Positions 20,024-30,000 of a DNA stretch of 64,000 nt are shown here, piece after piece (within the stretch, counting starts at the first letter, position 1; every line of letters starts with the position of its first letter). Source of the DNA: Mantamonas sphyraenae (lineage: Eukaryota > CRuMs > Mantamonadidae); the NCBI GenBank assembly GCA_026936335.1, contig JAPMXV010000059.1, positions 186,001 to 250,000 of the forward strand, read 5' to 3'. The notes under the pieces are model-generated. The model saw only the letters and a list, made by a program, of their open reading frames with translations, made no database searches and had not been told where the DNA came from. The position numbers and the translations under genes were made by a program.

Positions 20024-21989
20024 ATGGGAAAAGGACGAAGCAACAGTACCGCGGTAATGCCCAATCTTGGAAAGAGCGAGGAGAACGAGGACTACATGGA
20101 TTTGGCGGAGGCTGATGGGTGAGTTTGACGTGCTCGTCAGGGGCATTCAGCCCGTGTGTAATTTTCCGGTCCCATTCACCGACGACGGATCGTTTGGTAA
20201 TCAGGGCAACAGGAATGACGGTGGCGTGATCCTATGTTGAAGACACTTAGGATGGTGTTTGAGGCGTTCAGCATGCGTGGGGAGGGGCGGCGGAGGCTTG
20301 GATAGCAAGGGCACGGAAGGTGTGTTTGGGGACATGAGACGCGGCAAACACTAACCCCCCCGCAGCCAGAAACAGGGAAGCAGGAGTTCTGGTACGTGAC
20401 GAGAGTGGTCCAACGCGTTTGGGGGATGAGTTCCACAGCGTTTGATGGCGTTTGAACGACTGTGTACAGTCCATGTCGGGCGTTGAGGCGAGCCGGCCCC
20501 ATGCCGCCTCCGGACTCGCTGAGGACAGGCGGTCACAAACCGCGGACCTATGCGCCTTGCACAATCAGCACACGGGAGAGGCTTGGGAGGAGGTACTAAC
20601 ACTGAACACCCAATTTCCCGGGATACAACTGTGGTGAACACGTCGTTCTGCGCCGGGGGACGCTTCGCTGAGACAGGTCTTGAACGAGCAACTTCTCGTT
20701 CGCCCCAGGGCAGGAAAGAACGAAGCACAGCGGAAGTAGAGGAAGACATGGACAGCGTAGAGAGCCGTGTACAACACATCATCAACAACCCATTGCCTCC
20801 GAAGCAGGACGACACATCGGGGAGGCTGTTTCTGCAGAAGTTGATGAACGAGACATTTGAGATGGAGCTAGTCGAACCGCCGTTCACGGCGCAAAGCCTG
20901 AAGGGCAGCGTCATGTCGTGGCCCGGAAACTCGAATGATATGGGCACAGCAAGCAGCGTCGCAAAGGATTCGGGGTCGATGATGTCCTCCGAGCGCTTCG
21001 TGGACGAAACGTCGGCGCAGGAAAGCACGTCCGACCTGCCTGATCTGCGTCAGGTGCTGCTTTCCTCGGTTCATAATTGGCCCTCCAACTCGTCGTCTGG
21101 GTCCAGGCCAAACATGGGAAACACAGAGGTGCCTCAGCGTGGGATCCACCAGGTGGCGTCTATGCACAACCTTGCGTACGGACAGAACAACAACAGCAGC
21201 AATGCGCAGAGGATGTCCAATTACCTTGGTGGAGCGGGAGGAAGCATGTCGGCGATGGGTGGGATGTCCATGGGAGGCAGCAACCCGTTTGCCATGATGG
21301 CGCCTTCGGCGTTGGGTGGGATGTTTGGCGGGTTCGACACAAGCGGCGGCATGGACTCTATGAACACATCTGGATACGGCTCGTCGGTAAGCCGTATGGG
21401 CATGCAGGGAACCACACACAGCATGAGGCCAGACTACCAGTCGCAGCTGAAACAAAAGGCAGACCTTCTTCTGAAGCGCCCTCCGAGCAGCGAGGTGCGG
21501 CCGCGCGCACGCAATTGGCAGGCTTATCTGGATAGCTCCGGGGTAGACAACCTTGAGGAGTACGTGCAGGAAAGCCGGGCGGAACTGGTAGACAAAACGG
21601 ACGAGGACATTGCGTACGACCTGCTGCGCTTCTCGCGCAACGAGCGTGGTTCCGGCTCGCAGAGTCCTACAAACTCGGAGGGATCCAACTCGTCAGGCGA
21701 GTACAGAGGCACGAGAACAGGCACTCGCTCGGGCAGGCGGGAACGCAGCGGATCCACATCCAAACTGCTTGTGTCGGAATCATCGGTCCGTCATGAAAGG
21801 TTGCGCAGTGCGTCGCGCATCCTCAACGATTGGTTTTATGACAACTTCCGCAACCCATACCCGTCGTATGCACAGAAGTTGGTGCTGGTCGACAAGACGG
21901 GTCTTTCAATGAGTCAGCTCAACAATTGGTTTGGCAACAAGCGAATCCGTGTCAAGCGCCAGCTCAAAAAGATTGCCAAATCTCAATAG
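20024..21989 (+). CDS. TALE-class homeodomain transcription factor, PBX-like
   Basis: Proposed exons 20024-20118, 20370-20391 (22 bases), 20470-20592 and 20709-21989 are phase-consistent and give 506 residues. The 5' exons are a model; the last exon is firm. A three-amino-acid-loop homeodomain closes the protein (about nt 21790-21980): SASRILNDWFYDNFRNPYPS then GLSMSQLNNWFGNKRIRVKR. The loop PYP and the recognition helix WFGNKRIR with Gly at position 50 are PBC/PBX-like. The N-terminal region is Ser/Gly/Met-rich with MSAMGGMSMGGSNPF, and I cannot see a clear PBC-A or MEIS domain. Expected role: DNA binding in the nucleus, possibly as a heterodimer with another TALE protein. It follows ATG13 by 137 bp on the same strand. 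Confidence 0.85.
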
Positions 21990-22109
21990 ATTCGCTGTTC
22001 ATGTGTGCACACCCGTGTGTTGTTTCCCGCCCACCGAAACTTCCGTCGTCAACATGCGTGCGTGAATCTGCGTGTGCCGTCGGGTGGACCACAACAACCA
22101 ACCTGGGAA

Positions 22110-23366
22110 ATGGCGTACAACTCGGGATTCAGTTTTGACGGCGCAGGTGGATTCGACTCGTCGAGTGCAGGGGGCTTTGGATCTGCATCGGGCGGGTTCT
22201 TTGCAGACAGCGACAACAAGCCGAGCGGGGGCGGGTTTGGCGGCGGCGACAGGACGTCGCGTCCCAACACGCAGCAGTCGCTGACGCCGCTGACGTTGAA
22301 GCAGCTGAACAATGCAAAGGACGGAGATGCGGACGGGCAGGTGGTTGTGGATGGGCACGTGCTGGACAGGGTAGGTTGTTGAGGATGTGGGAGGAGAAGA
22401 GGCGTGTGTGGTTCCTGGGAACGCGCGGGAAATTGGCGCGCTTTGGGTGTCGCCAGCGTGGAAGGAGCAAGAAGGGGGAGGTGTGCGGTATGACTGACAT
22501 CTGTGTGTGTGTGTGTGTGTGCTGCGGTGTGCTGCATGTGTGTCGTGTGTGCGTGTGTGTGCTGGTTTGCGTGAGAAAGGTGTGCGTGGTTGGGATGATT
22601 CTGAGCGTGCAGGCAGGGTCGACAAACACAAACCTGGTTCTGGACGACGGAACAGGTACGGCGGAGGTGCGCGAGTGGTCGAACGATGAGGACACAGAGT
22701 GGCAGAAGCAGCAGCGGCTGCTGTGGACGTAAGTGGAGCGTAGTCGGAGGGAGCGGGGGAGGAACAACACGTGGGAGGTGTGTGTGATGATCAGGAACGG
22801 GAAGCGAGTTTTGGGGCGAAACCGCTGGGGGATGATGGGTTGAGGGGGGCAGCTGACACGGGGAGGTGACGCTGTGCACTGGGTGTGTGTGATGGACCGG
22901 GGACAGTGAGGGATCGTATGTGCGTGCTGTGGTGCAGGTGAAGGCTCTGAACAACCAACGGCGGTTTGTGGCGTCGCAGGTGTTTGTGGTGGAGGACAAG
23001 AACGAGTTGACGCACCATCTGCTGGACTGCATCCGAGTGCACTTGGTGCGTGAGAAGGGCAGCGGCAGCGCAAGCAGCAGCAGTAGCGGCGTTGGAAACG
23101 CGATGGAGACGGAGAGCAAAGGTAGCGGAGGAGCGTACCGGCCTCAGGATTACACAAACGCAGGCGGGATGGACAAGACACAGCAGGCAGTGCTGGATGT
23201 GATCAAGCAGGGTGGGAGTGGAGACAAGGGGATGCACATTGACGATGTGACGAGCCGACTGAGTGAGGTTGCGGATGGGAAGCAGGTGCGCGAGGCAGTT
23301 GACTTTCTGTGCAACGAGGGTCATCTGTTTTCGACGTTTGATGACAATCATTTCCGTGCATGCTGA
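22110..23366 (+). CDS. RPA2: Replication protein A 32-kDa subunit (copy 1, intact)
   Basis: Exons 22110-22370, 22580-22728 and 22907-23366 join in phase to 289 residues. The start MAYNSGFSFDGAGGF matches the Ser/Gly-rich N-terminus that is phosphorylated in RPA2. The OB fold follows (VVGMILSVQAGSTNTNLVLD, TAEVREWSNDED, VRAVVQVKALNNQRRFVASQ, EDKNELTHHLLDCIRVHL) and the winged helix ends with QAVLDVIKQ, VREAVDFLCNEGHLFSTFDDNHF. RPA2 is the middle subunit of the single-strand DNA binding complex in replication and repair. The next gene downstream is a near-identical second copy. Confidence 0.95.
22502..22521 (+). repeat. (TG)n microsatellite in RPA2 intron 1
   Basis: Dinucleotide tract just 5' of the intron 1 acceptor region. 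The matching tract in copy 2 (about 23973-23991) is two bases shorter, so the tract length separates the copies. Confidence 0.85.
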
Positions 23367-23497
23367 TGCTGGAGGCGGGGATCAAAGGAGGAGGGGCGTG
23401 TTTGTGGGGGGATTTCGGAACTGCACACTGCTGCCGTCCTGCGGATCGTAGGGAATACAAGAACCTCGCAAGATGCGCTGTTCACTGAACCATCCAG

Positions 23498-24848
23498 CCC
23501 GCCCACCGAAACTTCCGTCGTCAACATGCGTGCGTGAATCTGCGTGTGCCGTCGGGTGGACCACAACAACCAATCTGGGAAATGGCGTACAACTCGGGAT
23601 TCAGTTTTGACGGCGCAGGTGGATTCGACTCGTCGAGTGCAGGGGGCTTTGGATCTGCATCGGGCGGGTTCTTTGCAGACAGCGACAACAAGCCGAGCGG
23701 GGGCGGGTTTGGCGGCGGCGACAGGACGTCGCGTCCCAACACGCAGCAGTCGCTGACGCCGCTGACGTTGAAGCAGCTGAACAATGCAAAGGACGGAGAT
23801 GCGGACGGGCAGGTGGTTGTGGATGGGCACGTGCTGGACAGGGTAGGTTGTTGAGGATGTGGGAGGAGAAGAGGCGTGTGTGGTTCCTGGGAACGCGCGG
23901 GAAATTGGCGCGCTTTGGGTGTCGCCAGCGTGGAAGGAGCAAGAAGGGGGAGGTGTGCGGTATGACTGACATCTGTGTGTGTGTGTGTGTGCTGCGGTGT
24001 GCTGCATGTGTGTCGTGTGTGCGTGTGTGTGCTGGTTTGCGTGAGAAAGGTGTGCGTGGTTGGGATGATTCTGAGCGTGCAGGCAGGGTCGACAAACACA
24101 AACCTGGTGCTGGACGACGGAACAGGTACGGCGGAGGTGCGCGAGTGGTCGAACGATGAGGACACAGAGTGGCAGAAGCAGCAGCGGCTGCTGTGGACGT
24201 AAGTGGAGCGTAGTCGGAGGGAGCGGGGGAGGAACAACACGTGGGAGGTGTGTGTGTGATGATCAGGAACGGGAAGCGAGTTTTGAGGCGAAACCGCTGG
24301 GGGATGATGGGTTGAGGGGGGCAGCTGACACGGGGAGGTGACGCTGTGCACTGGGTGTGTGTGATGGACCGGGGACAGTGAGGGATCGTATGTGCGTGCT
24401 GTGGTGCAGGTGAAGGCTCTGAACAACCAACGGCGGTTTGTGGCGTCGCAGGTGTTTGTGGTGGAGGACAAGAACGAGTTGACGCACCATCTGCTGGACT
24501 GCATCCGAGTGCACTTGGTGCGTGAGAAGGGCAGCGGCAGCGCAAGCAGCAGCAGTAGCGGCGTTGGAAACGCGATGGAGACGGAGAGCAAAGGTAGCGG
24601 AGGAGCGTACCGGCCTCAGGATTACACAAACGCAGGCGGGATGGACAAGACACAGCAGGCAGTGCTGGATGTGATCAAGCAGGGTGGAGTGGAGACAAGG
24701 GGATGCACATTGACGATGTGACGAGCCGACTGAGTGAGGTTGCGGATGGGAAGCAGGTGCGCGAGGCAGTTGACTTTCTGTGCAACGAGGGTCATCTGTT
24801 TTCGACGTTTGATGACAATCATTTCCGTGCATGCTGATGCTGGAGGCG
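23498..24848. repeat. Tandem duplication, unit 2 (RPA2)
   Basis: Direct repeat of 22026-23377, shifted by 1,470-1,472 bp. The differences I see are few: (TG)n length in intron 1, a GTGTGTG length change in intron 2, a C/T and a few G/A changes, and one missing G in the last exon. Confidence 0.95.
23582..24837 (+). pseudogene. RPA2: RPA2 copy 2, frame broken in the winged-helix domain
   Basis: Exons 23582-23842, 24050-24198 and 24379-24837 match copy 1. At about 24685-24688 copy 2 reads GGTGGAGTGG where copy 1 has GGTGGGAGTGG, so one G is missing. The frame then runs into a stop at 24721 and about 40 residues of the winged helix, the protein-docking part, are lost. The OB fold that binds the other RPA subunits and DNA is intact. 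It may be a decaying duplicate, a functional short form, or an intact gene with a consensus error; the total of 869 + 1 bases is again divisible by three. Confidence 0.85.
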
Positions 24849-24933
24849 AGGAAAGGAGAAAGGGCGGGTGGGAACACGAACGAATGCAAAAATGGACCCC
24901 ATGTGCACTGTTGTGTTGGCAAACCCTTCATCC

Positions 24934-26837
24934 TCACTCTGACGACCGCTGTGTCTCCGGCAGCAGCTGCATGGAGCTTCCACGAAGCTGCACAATCCCG
25001 TTCACGACCAGATCTTCCTCCTGAATGCGTTGTCGCTTGAGCGCCGGTGCATTCACAAGGCCGTGTACGACTCCTTCCGTCCCTCAGTGACCGCAGACGC
25101 TTTGACGGACGAGCCACTGCTGCTACTGCTGCTGCTCCTCGCCCACATTGCGTCTGCCTCTTCGGCGTCGTCCTCGGCCCGCTGCTCCAGCTTGCGTTTC
25201 CTTGCAGCTTCCACAACACGTGCGCTCACCTCTATGTGGGGCGTATGTTCAGTCATGATGCTCACCGTCCTGTGGTTGGGCGGCATAAACACAGGCACGG
25301 CCAGCGAGTCTTGGATCTTGCGCTTGAGGAATTTCCTGTCGCACCACGGCAACGTGCACAAGCGTCAGCCCTTTGCAGTTCCACACACAACGCACACACG
25401 CACACACGCACACAACCACACCACTCCTTCATCCAACTCACATCTTGCGTCCTTCGCCATGGACCAGCATCACGTTTGACGGTTCTGCTGTTTCCAACAG
25501 TTTCAGAATGCCCTTGGCATCGGCGTGGGCGGAGAAGGACATGTACGACACCTGGCAACGTACGTTGACCACCGTCTTTTTGTCCACTTCCATCACACCC
25601 CGCTGGCCACTCAACAACTTGTGGCCTACTGTTCCCGCCACACAATACCCAGGCAGAATTACCAAGTTGTCCGGCGATGAGCACCACTTTACAAACACCT
25701 TTAGGGACAGGCCCGCGTGCAACATGCCAGGCGTCGCAAACAGCACCATCGGCCCCGGCTGATCGATCATTCCCCGCTGGAACGCACTGATGTGCTTAAA
25801 ATCAAACATGTTGCGCTCCACAAACGTCTCCTTGATCTTTTGGTTCGTCCACTCAATAAACAGCTTGTAGTACATGTTGGCCTTCTCCGTCATGCCCGCC
25901 GACACGTAGATTGGCACCTTCAACTCTTTTCGCTCCCAGTACGTCTCTGTCAGGATGCACAGCTCTTGCGCACGCCCCAGCGCAAACACCGGAATCAACA
26001 CCTTGCCACCACGTGCCACACACTCGTGCACCTTTTGCAGAAACTCCTGTTCGCGTGCACGTTTGCTATCCCGAATTGTCGTTGCGTACGTCGTTTCTGT
26101 GATCAGCAGATCGGGTCGACAGCGGTCCACCTGTGCAGGACCCAAATGCCGGTCGGGTGTCATGTTGTAGTCACCCGTGTACAGCACCGATTCCTGGCCA
26201 ACGCGCACGAGAAACATTGCCGCCCCGAGCACGTGGCCCGCGTAGTACGCCTTGATGGACAGCTCTTCGTCCACCTGCACCGTTTCATGCAGAGACACCG
26301 CCACCACCTTGCTCATGCAGTTGCGGATCATGTCCGACGTGAAAAAGTTCTTTTCCCCCTTGCGATCCACAGACACCTTTCGCATATCCTCCAGCAGGAT
26401 GGGGGCGATGGCTTTCGTTGGCCTCTGTTCGTGCCGGGTACATCGTGTCCCCGATACGGTGATGATTCGTGTGCCGGTGTTAGTCTCCTTGGCATGCAGG
26501 CGGTGCGGTGGCGCATATCCCTGCCGCGGTCCCTCCCACGAAACGCCTCCCTCCATACCGTCATGTAGATGGGTCCGTTGTACCCGCACATCTCTGAGAA
26601 GTACGGTAGTGCGCCGCAGTGGTCGAGATGAAAATGGGTGATCACCACTGCATCGAGCACCTGCTCCAAGTCCCGGCCACTCTGCGTCACGCACGTAAAG
26701 TCTGGGAACCGCCTGTGGTCGCGGTAGCCCATGTGCATGCCGCAGTCAAACATGATGTTCTTGCCTCCGAGCGACACAATCACACATGAGCGTCCCACAT
26801 CCTGTCCTGCTCCCAGAGGGAGGACATGGATCGGCAT
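24934..26837 (-). CDS. INTS11: Integrator complex subunit 11 (metallo-beta-lactamase/beta-CASP endonuclease), one frame break
   Basis: Exons (minus) 26837-26559, 26424-25442 and 25335-24934. The start [17 protein letters not shown] and [10 protein letters not shown] match INTS11 closely. Zinc-binding [16 protein letters not shown] is intact, as are [24 protein letters not shown], beta-CASP motifs [17 protein letters not shown] and [14 protein letters not shown], and the [10 protein letters not shown] and LVHGEG motifs. INTS11 is the catalytic subunit that cleaves snRNA and enhancer RNAs; CPSF73 is its paralogue but the CGMHMG form is Integrator type. After [10 protein letters not shown] the frame meets TGA (25053); one extra C at 25059-25062 would continue it through [15 protein letters not shown] to a stop at 24934, giving 554 residues. 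If that is not an error, the C-terminus ends early. Confidence 0.92.
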
Positions 26838-27046
26838 CCCTTTGTTGTTTGCCCTCTGCGGCGCATGTGCATCGGTGTGCTTCCCATTGAAGCCCCACGT
26901 TGTTCCATTTCTCATGTCCAATTTCTTTCCTGCAGCCCATTCTCCTCCTGCAGCCTGAGGCCTGAGGCAGGCCTGTGCAATGAAAGTCCGCGTCGGCTGC
27001 CAACAAATTCAATACCCTCCACAACACCACAGAGACGCATAGCACG
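26838..27046. promoter_or_regulatory. Divergent region between INTS11 and the giant receptor
   Basis: 209 bp between two outward-facing start codons, the longest clean divergent gap in the window. It includes the direct repeat-like CCTGAGGCCTGAGGCAGGCCTG. No TATA box is evident. Confidence 0.45.
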
Positions 27047-30000
27047 ATGCAAACACATGCTCTGCGTCGCGCGAGATCTGTACTCGCCATTGTGAGCCTT
27101 GTGGTGGCTGTGGCATGCCTGTATTCTGGTGCGTTGACATGAGTGGCCAATCCCAAAACGGTCTTGGGGCCACCCTCCCCCAAAGCGCTCCGCCCTCTGT
27201 TGTGGGGTTTCCCAACATGCTACACAGCCGTACTTGCTGTGTGTGTTCAATACCATTACCATTCCTGCGCATTCTGTTTCCTGCGTACCGACTGCATGGC
27301 GCCTGTTGCCTGTGGCACTGACACCTCATCCACCGCGTAATCCAATCCCGCGTTTTTTCTGCTCGCGCCGAAATCCGCCTCCGCACAGCCGAGGCAGCCA
27401 TCAGCAGCTTCGCTACCGGCGAAGGAACCGTTGATGTAGGCAGTATCGATATCAAGTAAGTTCACATGCGTTCCCTCCAACTGTTTGGGCCCCTCGCAGT
27501 CCGGACGCTCCTCCTCTTCAATTTTTTGCCTTTTTCGCCTCCCCGTCCCTTCCAAACGTCACTCCATCCATTTGCACCGTCGATACTTTGTGATCCGAGT
27601 ATCTTTGTACCCCCAACTTGATTTGTCGTCGCCTACATTCAACCCCACCCCCCCGTCCTCAATCAAAGGACGCCAAAGTTCACTCACACATTTTCTTGCG
27701 CGCCCGTCGCCCAGACCCAAAGAGGAGCCGTTCACTCTCGGCGCCTGGTTCAAGACAACCAGCACCGGTCGCTCCTCCATCTTCAAATGTGTCGGCTACT
27801 GGGAACTCCGCGTAGTGCCCAACGGGGCCATCGAGTTCCAGTGGACCGTGCCAGGGACGGTTACCCCCGATGCAACTTGCTCGGTGACTTCGGCCACAGG
27901 ATTCAACGACGGAAACTGGCACATGGCGGTATGTCCCGCCCCGTCTTTTCTCACCCAGATTTCACCCCGTATGCACTCTACAGCCCATTTTCATCCCTTT
28001 CCATGTTGCTGACTCCCTCCCCCCTCATGTCGTGCGTCGTCCAACGGATGTGGGTAACGACCGCGTTACATCTTCCTTTCTCCAGGTTGGATACCGCCAG
28101 AAGATCGACGACTGCGGCCTTAGCATCGACGGTGGCACTGCTGTCACCACCACGTCTGGATCTGCAGACAACGACATGGACTGGGGCAAATCATCCACCG
28201 ATCTTACCTTCCGCAAAGGACACAGCCTCGGTTTGTACGGCAATTTCGCTGGCAACACAGCCTTTCACTTTTGGCAACGTTTCTATGAGCCGCCTGGATA
28301 TCTGTACCAGGTTGCATCCCACCGCATGCACGTGCCCAATCGCCACAGTCTCGACATTAAGCGATTCCAGATTTGGTACACCAACGGTGTCTTTTCCAAC
28401 GGCGGCACAGAGCTCCAACCCGACATTGGAGAGACCATTCCCGTCACCGGCTTTGCTTCGGGTGATCTTTCAACCGCTGTCTACCCGACAACACTTGGTA
28501 TGCGGAATCCTGTCCTACCTGCCGCCCAGCTTCACAATTCCACCCACTCACACACTGTTCCTCCCCTCGCTGACCCTCCCCCAACAGCTACGTTGCCCAC
28601 AGAGATTGGAAGCACAAAGAAGGTCCTCCACGCTGATTCGAAGAATCAGATGGGCTACGTCACCCTCAGCGGCGACTGGATTGCAAGCACGTACACCATC
28701 GAGATGACGGTTATGTTTGAAAACGGCGATGGTGACGCCAAGGATTGGGTGTTTTGGGGTGGCCAGGACGCCGCCGATCTGTTTCAGCTCGGAGGCAAGC
28801 AGAGGACCGTCGACAACCGCTGGAGACCATTTTTCCGCTACAGCACCAGCCAGTGCTACGTCTCCAATGATTACCTCAGCAAAGAGGTGTTTTACCACAT
28901 TGCAGGCACTTACGACAAGGGCACGGGCACCGCAAAGCTGTACATTAACGGTGTGGAGACCACACGCGACACGGGAACAACCTGCGACTCCATCGCCACC
29001 ACTTTCAAGGGTCTTGGCTATGGCTACAACGGAGGTGTCTCTACCCCAGGAGGCCCAAACAAGATGTGGCTGTCTCAGGGCCGCCTCTGGAATGTCGTCC
29101 GCACCCAGGCCGAAATCATGGCCGGCCAGGACGTTTGGGCCCAGTACGGCAACCCGGCCCTCTCCTGCATCTGGGAATTTCAATCCGACACCTGGGATAG
29201 TGATGAACTCATTATCGTCAACACTGGAGCGCTCAGCCTCACCCTTGACCCAACTCAACTCACAAACGCCCGCTACATCGAGTACAACGCGGCCAAAATC
29301 GGAAACGATCAAGACAGGCTTCCCCGCATCTACGACACCTTTGCCGGCGCAAATGTCATCACGGCCATCTCGCCCTCAAACATTGCCTGCAACACCCCTC
29401 AACTCACTCTCACTGGCGCAACCTCGGGCTCCACAAAGTGGATTGCCTTTGCAACCGACGGCAACTGCGGAACAGCAAGTCGCAAGTCTCCCACCTCTCT
29501 CTCGGCCACCGCCTCACCCAATCTCAGCGCCCAGATTACCCCCGAGGGTACCTACAAGCTTTGCTACAGCATTGACGGTGGACTCACCTGGAAGCAGCAA
29601 ACCACGCCGTCTGTTCTCGTTGGCGAGGACATGACCAACTCTCCCGTCACCGCTGCAAACTCACCTGTCTCAGACACATACAATGTCAGCATCCTTGGTC
29701 GCCTCAACGGCCAGTCGCACGCCATTACCTGCGCGAAAAAGTTTGTGTGCACGTTCAGCAGCGGCCTCTCCGGCTCCGTGGACGCCGTCCAGGTAGGCGC
29801 CACAGACGAGTACCGTTGCACGCGTGCAATCACCACTCCGGGTACCTACCAGGTTTCTGTCGCCTTTGACGGCCAGGCCGTCACCAACGGCGTCAAGAGC
29901 TTCACCATGAGCGTCGGCCCGGCAAGCACGGCAAGTGACGTCCAGGCCACGTATGACGACGCCGTGGTGGCAGGGGCGACGCGCACCTTTTCCATCACCA

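Larger units (their letters stand above)
22026..23377. repeat. Tandem duplication, unit 1 (RPA2)
   Basis: A 1,352-bp unit that recurs at 23498-24848. It begins CCCGCCCACCG before the RPA2 start and ends ATGCTGGAGGCG just after the stop. It therefore carries the whole gene with about 84 bp of upstream sequence. The spacer between units is 120 bp and unique. Confidence 0.95.

Noticed and set aside
22049-24653. Long Pro/Ser/His-rich minus-strand frames over the RPA2 repeats
   Set aside because: They appear twice only because the DNA is duplicated, and they read through RPA2 exons and introns in antisense. No domain or start context supports them.
28498-28587. Reading through 28498-28587 as coding, since the frame stays open
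   Set aside because: The stretch has GTATGC at the start, a CTGACCCTCCCCCAACAG end, and encodes a Pro/His-rich piece unlike its surroundings. It is a 90-bp intron that happens to be in frame.
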